A stretch of 58,474 bases of DNA. Origin: Corallococcus carmarthensis (GTDB lineage Bacteria > Myxococcota > Myxococcia > Myxococcales > Myxococcaceae). Where the stretch lies: NCBI RefSeq assembly GCF_003611695.1, contig NZ_RAWE01000043.1, positions 1 through 58,474 of the forward strand. The letters are read 5' to 3'. The stretch's first letter is position 1; each line of letters starts with the position of its first letter. Position numbers and translations under genes: made by a program. Below, piece by piece: positions 9,473 through 18,400 of this stretch. Below the pieces are notes generated by a model. That model searched no databases and was not told the DNA's origin. It saw nothing but the letters and a program-made list of their open reading frames with translations.

Positions 9473-12400
9473 TCAGGCCGCGTCCTCGCTGCTGCTACCG
9501 CCATCGGCATCACCGCCACCCGCGTCTTCCAGCACCGCGAGCAGCTCCGCCACCTGTTCATCCGAAAGCTGGTCCATGTTCTCCAGCAGCTTCTCCGCTT
9601 CCGCCGCGGACACCTTCTGCTTCGCGGTGGGCGTGGCCACCTGCACGGCCACGGGTGCCTGGGCGGGCGTGGCGCCCTCCACGGAATAACCCAGCCGCTC
9701 AATCACCGCATGCGTGGAGGCGTCGAACGCGCGGGGCCACTTGATGCGCTTCCAGGACTCGCCCATCTTCTTCTCGATGCCCTGGTGCTGGAGGATGTTC
9801 GGGTCCCCCAGGCCGCCCATCATGCGGTCCTTCTTGCCGTCGTACGGCTGGACCATGCGCTCGTCGAACTCGAGGTCCAGGAACCGGGCCACGCCGGTCA
9901 TCACCTTCGTCGGGTCCGCGACCAGGTCCTCGTAGCGGACCCAGTGGCAGCGCTCACGGCCGATGCCGTCGAAGAAGTTGAGCAGGTTCCGGTTGGACAG
10001 CGCCCACACCGTCTCCGCCACCACGTAGGGGTCCACGTCCGCGTCGCCGAAGAGGCCGGCGGCGAAGAGGCGGTCGAAGCGCATCCGGAGGATGGACTCC
10101 ATCACCGGGAGCGGGTGGCGGTAGAGGTAGATGTACTTGTTGCCCTCGAACATCCGCTCGGCGCGCTCCAGCGTCTCCACGTCCATGGCGTACGTGGGCG
10201 TCTTGTCCACGAGCAGCCGGGGCGAGGACTTCTCCTGGAGGCGGCGGTAGACGTCCTGCGCGGACACGTCCTCCGCGACCAGCCGGTCCACCAGCGCGGC
10301 GCCGGCGGGCGAGTCCAGCTTCTCCAGCTCCATGAGCGCCCACTGCAGGCCGCCCGTGGTCCACTCCATCTCGCTGCCGAAGCCGATGTTCTCGCGCCAC
10401 TCGCGCATGCCCTCGAAGAAGAGCAGGTTCACTTCCGGCGGGCAGAACAGCCGGGGGTGCCCCGCGAGCATCACGCGGAACAGCGTGGAGCCCGCGCGCG
10501 GACTGGAGTGCACGAACACCATGGGCGGGTTCTTCTTCGCCGTGTTGGTGCGCTGCTGGCCGGACGTCTGGGCGCGGTAGGGCTTCAGCGGGTACGCGGA
10601 CAGCGGCTTGTTCTCCGCGAAGCGCTGCGGATCCTGCAGGCGGTCCATCTCCACGAGCAGGTACTTGGACAGCTCCGGGATGGACGGGTGCGCCTGCACC
10701 TCGTGCGGGTAGAGCTGGAACTTGAAGTCCTGCCGCAGGTCGTACTCCAGCTCCGCGCCCAGCGCGTGCAGGTCGTAGCCCTTGAGGCTGCCGTCCGCGG
10801 GCAGCTTGTCCAGCGGGATGCGCAGCCCTTCCGAGATGTGGTGGCGCAGGTACTCGGTGAGCAGGGCGGGGCGCTCGGTGGGGAACGCGGTGCGCAGGCG
10901 CTCCGCGATGGGCTTCTCCGTGGAGGCCGCGCGCTTGCCCAGCTCCTGCTCCACGCGCCCGGCGACGCCCGCCACGGTGGGCGTCTCGAAGAGGCCGCGC
11001 AGGGACAGGTCCACCTTCAGCACCGCGTGGATGTGGTTGCGCAGCTGCGTGGCCAGCAGCGAGTGGCCACCCAGCTCGAAGAAGTTGTCGTGGATGCCGA
11101 TGCCGTCGATGCCCAGCACCTGCTCCCAGACGCCCGCGACGGTCTTCTCCAGCTCCGTGCGCGGCGCGGCGTAGGGCGTGAGGATGGAGGGACGGGCGTG
11201 CTTGCCCTTCGCCGCGTCCTTCTTGCCCTTCTCCGTCTTCGGGGTGCGCGGGCCCTGGCGCTGGCGCGCGGCCAGGTTGCCGGTGGAGATGGCCAGCCGG
11301 CCGCCCTCGCCGTGCGACAGCGCGCGGCGCAGCGCCTCCAGGCCTTCAGCGGGTTGGATGGCGAACTGGGCCAGCGTGGGGGACAGCTCCGCCATGGCCT
11401 GCGCGTCCGCGAACTGCCACGCGTCCCAGTCCACGCTCAGCCACGGGTAGGCGAAGCCTTCCGCGCGGGCTTCCGCGAAGGCGTCCATGAAGGCGCTGGC
11501 GGAGGCCTGCGCCACCTGGCCCAGGCCGCCCAGCACGGACGACAGCGACGACACGAGCAGGCAGAACGCGGGGCCTTCCTTGGGCAGCACCTCTTCCAGC
11601 ACCCGCACGCCGTGCACCTGCGGGCGGAAGTGCCAGGCGCACTCCTCCGGGCCGGTCTCCGCGATGGTGCCCAGCGTGGAGCCCTGCATGCCGCCCGCCG
11701 CGTGGATGACGCCGTCGATGCGGCCGAAGCGCGCCACCGCCGCTTCCACCACGCCGCGCATGGACTCCACGTCGGTGAGGGCCGCGGGCAGCACCAGCAT
11801 CTCCACGCCCGTGCGCTCCAGGGCCAGCGCGCGCTGGATGCGCAGGGACACCGCGTCCTGCACGCCGTGCTTCTCCACCCACGCCGTCCACTGGCCGCGG
11901 CTGGGGAAGTCCGCCGTCTCCACCAGGGTCAGCTTCGCGTGGTGCACCGTGGCCAGCTCGGACGCCAGCGCATGGCCGATGCCGGTGAGGCCGTCGGTGA
12001 TGAGGTACGCGCCGCCGTCGCGCAGCACCTCCGCGCCGGCCGCCTCCAGGCGCACGGGCTCGAAGGTCTGCACCCAGCGCTGGCGGCCACGCAGGGCCAC
12101 CACCGCGTCACGCGCTTCCGCGCGCAGCTCCGCGGCCAGCCGGTCCGCCACCGCGCCCGCGTCGCCGGGCACCACGTCCACGAAGCGGCAGGCGAGGTTC
12201 GGGTACTCCTGCGGCAGCACGCGCGTGGGGCCCACCAGCAGGGCCTGCTCCGGCAGCTGCGCGTCCGCCTGCTCCACGCGGGCGGAGCGGCTGGTCACCA
12301 CGGACCAGGTGAGCGGCTCCAGGTGGCCCGTGTCGCCCAGGGCCCGCGCGAGGAACAGCTGGCTGTGGAAGCCCAGGTCCAGCGACTTCTCCTGGGAAGC

Positions 12401-15400
12401 AGGCTCGCGCGACAGGCTCCACAGGTGCACCACGTTCTCGAACGCGCGGCCCTGCTTCTTCAGCGCCTCCAGCACCGCGCAGAAGTCTTCGCGGCGCTTG
12501 GGGTCCACCGTGAACGTGCCATCCGGACGCTGCTCGAAGCGCGCGCCGGGGACGACGCGGAAGACGTCGCCTCCCAGCTTCGGCGTCAGGGCCTCCGCCA
12601 CGCCGGTGTCGTCCGCGAACACGAGCCAGCCCGCGCCCGCCGCGTCCTTCGCCTTGGGCAGCGGAGACAGCTTCCACGACGGCGCGTAGAACCAGTCCGC
12701 CACGTCCGCGCGCTTCGCCAGCGACGCGGGCGCATCCGCGCGGGCACCCCCGCCCAGCGGCTTCGCGTCGATCCAGTAGCGCTCGCGCTGGAAGGGGTAG
12801 GTGGGCAGCGGCACGCGGCGGCGCTGCTCGTTCGCCGCGAAGCCCTTCCAGTCCACCGTCACGCCGCCCAGCCACAGCCGGCCCAGCGCGCCCAGCAGCA
12901 CCTGGAGGTCCGCCGTCTGCTCGCGAGGGTGACGCGTGGAGGACACGAGCACGCGTCCTTCCGCGCCCGGCTGCTGCTTCGCCAGCGTGTTGAGCACCGT
13001 GCCCGGGCCCACTTCCAGCAGGGCCGCCTGCGGCCACTTGCGCGACAGCTCCTGGAGGCCCGCGGAGAAGCGCACGGCCTGGCGCAGGTGCGTGGCCCAG
13101 TAGCCCGGGTCCGTCGCCTGCGCGGCTTCAATCCAGGTGCCCGTCACGTTGGACAGGAAGGGCAGGGTGGGCGCGTTGAGCTTCACCTGCCGCACGCGCG
13201 CGGTGAAGGGCGCGAGGATGGGGTCCATCATCGCCGAGTGGAACGCGTGCGACGTGTGCAGCCGCGACACCTCCACGCCCTGCGCCTCCAGCTTCGCCTG
13301 GAGCGCGTCCACCGCGTCGGTGGGGCCCGCGACCACGGTGAAGCCCGGCGCGTTCACCGCCGCCACGCTGACGTTCGACGGGAGCAGCGGCTTGAGCGCG
13401 GACTCCTCCAGCTTCGCGGACAGCATGGAGCCCGCGGGCAGGGACTGCATCAGCTTGCCGCGCGCGGCCACCAGCGCCAGCGCGTCGTCCAGGCTGAACA
13501 CGCCCGCGAGGCACGCGGCCACGTACTCGCCAATGCTGTGACCCAGCATCGCGGAGGGCTTCACGCCCCAGGCCATCCACAGCTTCGCCAGCGCGTACTC
13601 CACGGCGAAGAGCGCGGGCTGCGTCAGCTCCGTGCGCGTCAGCGCCTGCGTCGCGGCCTCCGCCTTGGCGGCTTCAGGGAAGAGGACCGTGCGCAGGTCC
13701 AGGCCCAGGTGCGGCGTCAGCTTGTCCGCGCACGCATCCAGGTGCCGCTTGAAGGTCGGCTCGGACGCGTACAGGTCGCGCGCCATGCCCACGTACTGCG
13801 AGCCCTGGCCGGGGAACAGGAAGGCCACCGGCCGCTCGTGCACGTCCGGCGTCTGCGTCCACTGGCGGGGGCTGCCCTCCACGTCCAGCGCGGCGAGCGC
13901 GTCGTCGCGGTCGCGGCACACCAGCGCGCGCCGCTTCGCCATGGCCTGACGGCCCGTCTGGAGCGTGAAGGCCACGTCCGCCAGCGCCTGCGCGGGGTGC
14001 GCCTTCAGGTGCGCGGCCAGGTTCTTCGTCGCCGCGTCCAGCGCCGCGTCGCTCTTCGCGGACAGCACCAGCAGCTGCGCGGGCCGGGACGCACCGGACG
14101 CCGGAAGGGCCGGGGCCTCCTCCAGCACGATGTGCGCGTTGGTGCCGCCCACGCCGAAGGAGCTCACTCCCGCGCGGCGCGGGTGCTTGGGGTTCGCCTC
14201 CCAGTCCGCGAGCTTCGTGTTGACGAAGAACGGGCCGCCCGCGAACGGAATCTCCGGGTTCACCTCCGACACGTGGAGGCTGGGCGGAATCTGCCGGTGC
14301 TCCAGCGTCAGCACCGCCTTGATGAGGCTGGACACGCCGGCCGCGTTGGCCAGGTGCCCGATGTTGCTCTTGAGCGAGCCCACCGGAATCTTCGGAGGAC
14401 TCGCCTTGGCCGTCGCCGAGCGGAACTTGAACGCCTTGTTGAGCGCGCGCACCTCGATGGGGTCCCCCATCTTCGTGCCGGTGCCGTGCGCTTCCACGTA
14501 GCCAATGGTCTCCGGGGCCACGCCCGCGGCGCCCAGGGCCTCGGTGATGACGGTGGCCTGGCCATCCACGCTGGGGGCGGTGAAGCCCACCTTTTGCGCG
14601 CCGTCGTTGTTGATGGCGCTGCCCTTGATGATGGCGTGGATGTGGTCGCCGTCCTCGATGGCGTCCGCCAGCCGCTTGAGCACCACCACGCCCACGCCGC
14701 TGCCGAACACCGTGCCCTCCGCCTTCGCATCGAACGCGCGGCAGTGGCCGTCCGGGGACACGATGCCGCCGGGCACGAAGGGGTAGCCCTCCGGGTGCTT
14801 CACGTGCACGGACACGCCGCCCGCGAGCGCCAGGTCGCACTCTTCATTCAAGAGGCTCTGGCAGGCCGCGTGCGTGGCCACGAGCGACGTGGAGCACGCG
14901 CTGGTGATGGAGTAGCTGGGGCCGCGCAGGTTGAGCTTGTACGCGACGCGGGTGGCCAGGAAGTCGCCGCCGTTGTTCACGTCGATCTGCACCTGGTCCA
15001 TGCCGCTCAACTGGTCGAAGTTGGGGACCAGGTGGAACACCAGGTACGTGTTGGTGGCCGCTCCCGCGAACACGCCAATGGAGCCGTCGAAGCCCTCCGG
15101 CGTGTGGCCCGCCTTCTCCATCGCCTCCCACGCGCACTCCAGGAAGACGCGGTGCTGCGGGTCCATCAGCTCCGCCTCGCGGGGCGTGAAGCCGAAGAAG
15201 CCCGCGTCGAACAGCTCCATGCCGGCGAGCGCGGCGCTGGCCTTCACGTGGCGCGGGTCCTTGCGCAGGACGGGGTCCACGCCCAGCTTCTCCAGCTCCG
15301 CGTCGGGCACGGGCTGGATGGACTCCACGCCGTCGCGCAGGTTCTTCCAGAAGGAGGCCAGGTCGGGGGCGCCGGGGAAACGTCCGGCCATGCCGACGAT

Positions 15401-15439
15401 GGCGATGGCCTGCGCGTCGATATTCGATTCAGCGGACAT
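9473..15439 (-). CDS. PKS with embedded sulfotransferase, KS-AT-KR-ACP-ACP*-ST
   Basis: This is a 1988-aa PKS. KS (about 10-435) has SACSTSL (Cys182), VEAHGTGT and NIGHLANAAG. AT (about 545-830) has GHSIGEY and HAFH, predicting malonyl. The KR is badly degenerate: the NADPH loop reads TDGLTGIG instead of TGGxGxxG, and the Tyr/Asn positions read Gln/Ser (AQASASAFMDA). The ACP has GGHSLLA (Ser about 1461). A second carrier-like domain (about 1510-1600) has GYDLHAL where GxDSL is expected, so it lacks the phosphopantetheine Ser. A PAPS-type sulfotransferase domain (about 1640-1915) shows the 5'-phosphosulfate loop SSPRAGSTLFR and the 3'-phosphate motif YRHPLPVMES. The last about 60 residues (QLSDEQVAELLAVLED) resemble a C-terminal docking helix for the next NRPS. 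Related STs in curacin-type and olefin synthases are followed by a thioesterase; none is here. The ribosome-binding site is weak (CACACCCC before ATG). Confidence 0.92.
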   Translation of the reverse strand: MSAESNIDAQAIAIVGMAGRFPGAPDLASFWKNLRDGVESIQPVPDAELEKLGVDPVLRKDPRHVKASAALAGMELFDAGFFGFTPREAELMDPQHRVFLECAWEAMEKAGHTPEGFDGSIGVFAGAATNTYLVFHLVPNFDQLSGMDQVQIDVNNGGDFLATRVAYKLNLRGPSYSITSACSTSLVATHAACQSLLNEECDLALAGGVSVHVKHPEGYPFVPGGIVSPDGHCRAFDAKAEGTVFGSGVGVVVLKRLADAIEDGDHIHAIIKGSAINNDGAQKVGFTAPSVDGQATVITEALGAAGVAPETIGYVEAHGTGTKMGDPIEVRALNKAFKFRSATAKASPPKIPVGSLKSNIGHLANAAGVSSLIKAVLTLEHRQIPPSLHVSEVNPEIPFAGGPFFVNTKLADWEANPKHPRRAGVSSFGVGGTNAHIVLEEAPALPASGASRPAQLLVLSAKSDAALDAATKNLAAHLKAHPAQALADVAFTLQTGRQAMAKRRALVCRDRDDALAALDVEGSPRQWTQTPDVHERPVAFLFPGQGSQYVGMARDLYASEPTFKRHLDACADKLTPHLGLDLRTVLFPEAAKAEAATQALTRTELTQPALFAVEYALAKLWMAWGVKPSAMLGHSIGEYVAACLAGVFSLDDALALVAARGKLMQSLPAGSMLSAKLEESALKPLLPSNVSVAAVNAPGFTVVAGPTDAVDALQAKLEAQGVEVSRLHTSHAFHSAMMDPILAPFTARVRQVKLNAPTLPFLSNVTGTWIEAAQATDPGYWATHLRQAVRFSAGLQELSRKWPQAALLEVGPGTVLNTLAKQQPGAEGRVLVSSTRHPREQTADLQVLLGALGRLWLGGVTVDWKGFAANEQRRRVPLPTYPFQRERYWIDAKPLGGGARADAPASLAKRADVADWFYAPSWKLSPLPKAKDAAGAGWLVFADDTGVAEALTPKLGGDVFRVVPGARFEQRPDGTFTVDPKRREDFCAVLEALKKQGRAFENVVHLWSLSREPASQEKSLDLGFHSQLFLARALGDTGHLEPLTWSVVTSRSARVEQADAQLPEQALLVGPTRVLPQEYPNLACRFVDVVPGDAGAVADRLAAELRAEARDAVVALRGRQRWVQTFEPVRLEAAGAEVLRDGGAYLITDGLTGIGHALASELATVHHAKLTLVETADFPSRGQWTAWVEKHGVQDAVSLRIQRALALERTGVEMLVLPAALTDVESMRGVVEAAVARFGRIDGVIHAAGGMQGSTLGTIAETGPEECAWHFRPQVHGVRVLEEVLPKEGPAFCLLVSSLSSVLGGLGQVAQASASAFMDAFAEARAEGFAYPWLSVDWDAWQFADAQAMAELSPTLAQFAIQPAEGLEALRRALSHGEGGRLAISTGNLAARQRQGPRTPKTEKGKKDAAKGKHARPSILTPYAAPRTELEKTVAGVWEQVLGIDGIGIHDNFFELGGHSLLATQLRNHIHAVLKVDLSLRGLFETPTVAGVAGRVEQELGKRAASTEKPIAERLRTAFPTERPALLTEYLRHHISEGLRIPLDKLPADGSLKGYDLHALGAELEYDLRQDFKFQLYPHEVQAHPSIPELSKYLLVEMDRLQDPQRFAENKPLSAYPLKPYRAQTSGQQRTNTAKKNPPMVFVHSSPRAGSTLFRVMLAGHPRLFCPPEVNLLFFEGMREWRENIGFGSEMEWTTGGLQWALMELEKLDSPAGAALVDRLVAEDVSAQDVYRRLQEKSSPRLLVDKTPTYAMDVETLERAERMFEGNKYIYLYRHPLPVMESILRMRFDRLFAAGLFGDADVDPYVVAETVWALSNRNLLNFFDGIGRERCHWVRYEDLVADPTKVMTGVARFLDLEFDERMVQPYDGKKDRMMGGLGDPNILQHQGIEKKMGESWKRIKWPRAFDASTHAVIERLGYSVEGATPAQAPVAVQVATPTAKQKVSAAEAEKLLENMDQLSDEQVAELLAVLEDAGGGDADGGSSSEDAA

Positions 15440-15478
15440 GGGGTGTGCTCGGGCGGCGAAAGGTGGGGGAGGGGACGG

Positions 15479-18400
15479 CTACTCCTCGTCGGAGGCGCTG
15501 TCGCCCCGGCGGTTCGCGAGGCGCGCACGGCGGCGCTCCCCGCGGCTGAGCGCCTGGGTCTCCTCGGGCGCGGCTTCCGTGTCCTCGGTGCCACTGGCGG
15601 CCTTGAGCAGCTTGGCCAACGCCCCCACGGTGGGGCCTTCGTAGAGGGTGACGGCCGGCAGCGCGACGCCGAACTGCTCGCGCACGCGGGCAATCAGCTT
15701 CACGCCGACGAGCGAGTTGCCACCCAGCTCGAAGAAGTTGTCGTGCACGCCGACCTGGTCGATGCCCAGCGTCGTCTGCCACAGCTGGGCGATTCTCTCC
15801 TCCAGCGCGTCGCGCGGCGGCACGTAGGCGTTCTGGAGCGTGGGCCGGGGCGTGGTGCCCAGGGACGACCCCGCCTCCTGCTTCGCCTCCGCCTTGTCCT
15901 GCGCGGCGGCTGGCTGCGCCCACTTGCGCGCGCGGGCGCGCAGGTTGCTCGTGGACACGGCCACGTGGGACACGGCGCCCAGCTGGAAGAGCTGCTCGAA
16001 GGCGTCCTCGCCCTCCGCGGACGTGATGGCCAGCGCGCCGAACGGGCTCTGCGCGCCACCCGCGCGGGACTCGTACTGCCACGCGTCCCAGCCCACGCTC
16101 ATCCACGGCACCGGCGACGTTTGCGCCTGCTTGGTGGCGAACGCGTCCATGAAGGACGTGGCCGCCGAGTACGACGCGAGCCCCAGGCCGCCCAGCACCG
16201 CCGCCAGCGACGACGACAGCACGCAGAAGTCCAGCGCGCGTCCGCGCACCGCCTCCTCCAGCGCGTACAGCCCGCGCACGCGGCCGTGGAAGGTGTCGCG
16301 CACGTCCTCGGGCCGGGTGTCCGGGATGGCGCGGAAGAGCGCCTGTCCCACGTCACCCGCCGCGAACACCACGCCGTGCAGCGTCCCGAAGTGCGTCAGC
16401 GCCTCGTCCACCGCCGCCTTCACCTGGACCTTGTTGCCCGCGTCCACGGAAGTCACGTGCACCTGGGCGCCCAGCGCCTCCAGCTCCCGCACCTGACGGA
16501 TGCGGCGGGAGACGGCGTCGTCCTCGCCATGGGCCGACAGGTGCGCGTCCCACTGAGCGCGTGCCGGCAGCGCCGTGCGGCCCGCGAGCACCAGCTTCGC
16601 CTTCGTGCGCTTCGCCAGCGACTTCGCGTGGGAGAAGCCCAGCGTGCCGAAGCCGCCGATGATCAGGTACACGCCGCCGTCGCGCAGCGGCAGCTGGGCG
16701 GCGCGAGGTGCGTCCGCCGGCACGTGCTCGAAGTGCTGGACCCAGCGGGCCCCGCCCCGGTACGCGATGACGGTCTCCAGCTTGGACGGCGTCGCGGCCT
16801 CGGACAGCAGCGACTCCACCAGCGCCGTCTCCTGCCAGCTGCCGGAGGGCGGCAGGCGCACGTCCACGGCCTTCGCGGACAGGTGGCCGTACTCCTGCGG
16901 AATGACGCGCACCGGGCCCAGCACCGTGGCCAGCTCCGGGTTCGGCGCCTCGTCGCCCAGCGCCTGCATGCGGTTCGTCACCGCGACCAGCGACACGGGA
17001 CGCGTGCCGGGCTGACGGCCCAGGGCCTGCGCCAGGGACAGGAGCCCCAGGAAGCCCTTGCCCAGCGCGGACTCGAAGTCCGCCTCGCCGTGCGCGTCAC
17101 CCAGGCCCAGCGTGCCCAGGTGCAGCACGTGGTCCGGGGCGCGGCCCTGCGCGGTGAGGGACTCCAGCACCGTGGCCTCGCCGCCCAGCGCGAGCGACCA
17201 GTGGTGCTCGTCGTGCTTCGCGGTGACGGCGGCCGGGGTGATGCGCACCACGTCCTGGCCGGCCTCGCCCAGCTTGAGCGCGAGCCGCGCGCCCAGGCCT
17301 TCGGTGGAGTCGTCCGGGAGCAGCAGCCACCAGGTGGCCTTCTTCTCGCTCCAGGCGCCCTGCGGCGACGGCAGCGCGCGCTGCCACGACGGCAGGTAGA
17401 ACCAGCGGGCCACGGGCTGCTTCTGATCCGCGGAGGCCCACTCGGAGCGCTCGCCGTCGGCGGCGGTCTCCTTGCGCGGGTCCACCCAGTGGCGCTGACG
17501 CTCGAAGGGGGACGTGGGCAGCGCGATGCGGCGGCGCTTCTCACCGGCCCGGAACGCGTCCCAGTCCGCCTCCACGCCCTCCAGCCACAGCCGGCCCAGC
17601 GTGGCCAGCACGTGGTCCAGGTCCGCGACCTGCTCCTTCGGGTGGCGCAGCGAGTTGATCAGCGCGTGCTTCGCGCCCTTGTCCGGGTGCTGCCGCGCCA
17701 GGGTGACGAGCGTATTGCCCGGGCCGACCTCCAGCAGGATGGCGTCGGACTCCTTCAGGAGCTCCGTCACGCCGTCCGCGAAGCGCACCGCGCCGCGCAG
17801 GTGCTTGGCCCAGTAGTCGGGGCTCGTGGCCTGCTCGGGCGTCACCCAGGTGCCGGTGACGTTGGACAGGTAGGGCTTCGTCGGCGCCTTCCGGGTCACC
17901 TTGCGCACCGCCTCGCGGAAGGCGTCCAGGATGGGATCCATCATCGCGGAGTGGAACGCGTGAGACGTGTGCAGCCGCGAGCTGGCCAGCCCCTGGAGCT
18001 TCAGCGTCTCCACGAACGCGTCCACCAGCGGGGTGGGGCCGGCGACCACGCACGTGGCCGGGCTGTTCACCGCCGCCACGGACAGGCCTTCCGGCAGCAT
18101 GGGAGTGACGTGCTCTTCCGGCAGCGACACCGCGAGCATGGAGCCCGCGGGCAGCGACTGCATCAGCCGGCCGCGCGCGGCCACCAGCGCCAGCGCGTCG
18201 TCCAGGGTGAACACGCCCGCGAGGCACGCGGCCACGTACTCACCGATGCTGTGGCCCACCATCGCGTGCGGCGTCACGCCCCACGACTCCCACAGCTTCG
18301 CCAGCGCGTACTCGATGACAAACAGCGCGGGCTGGGTGAGGCCCGTCTGCTTGAGGCGCTCCGACGAAAGCTCGCGCGACTCCGCGGTCGGGTACAGCAC

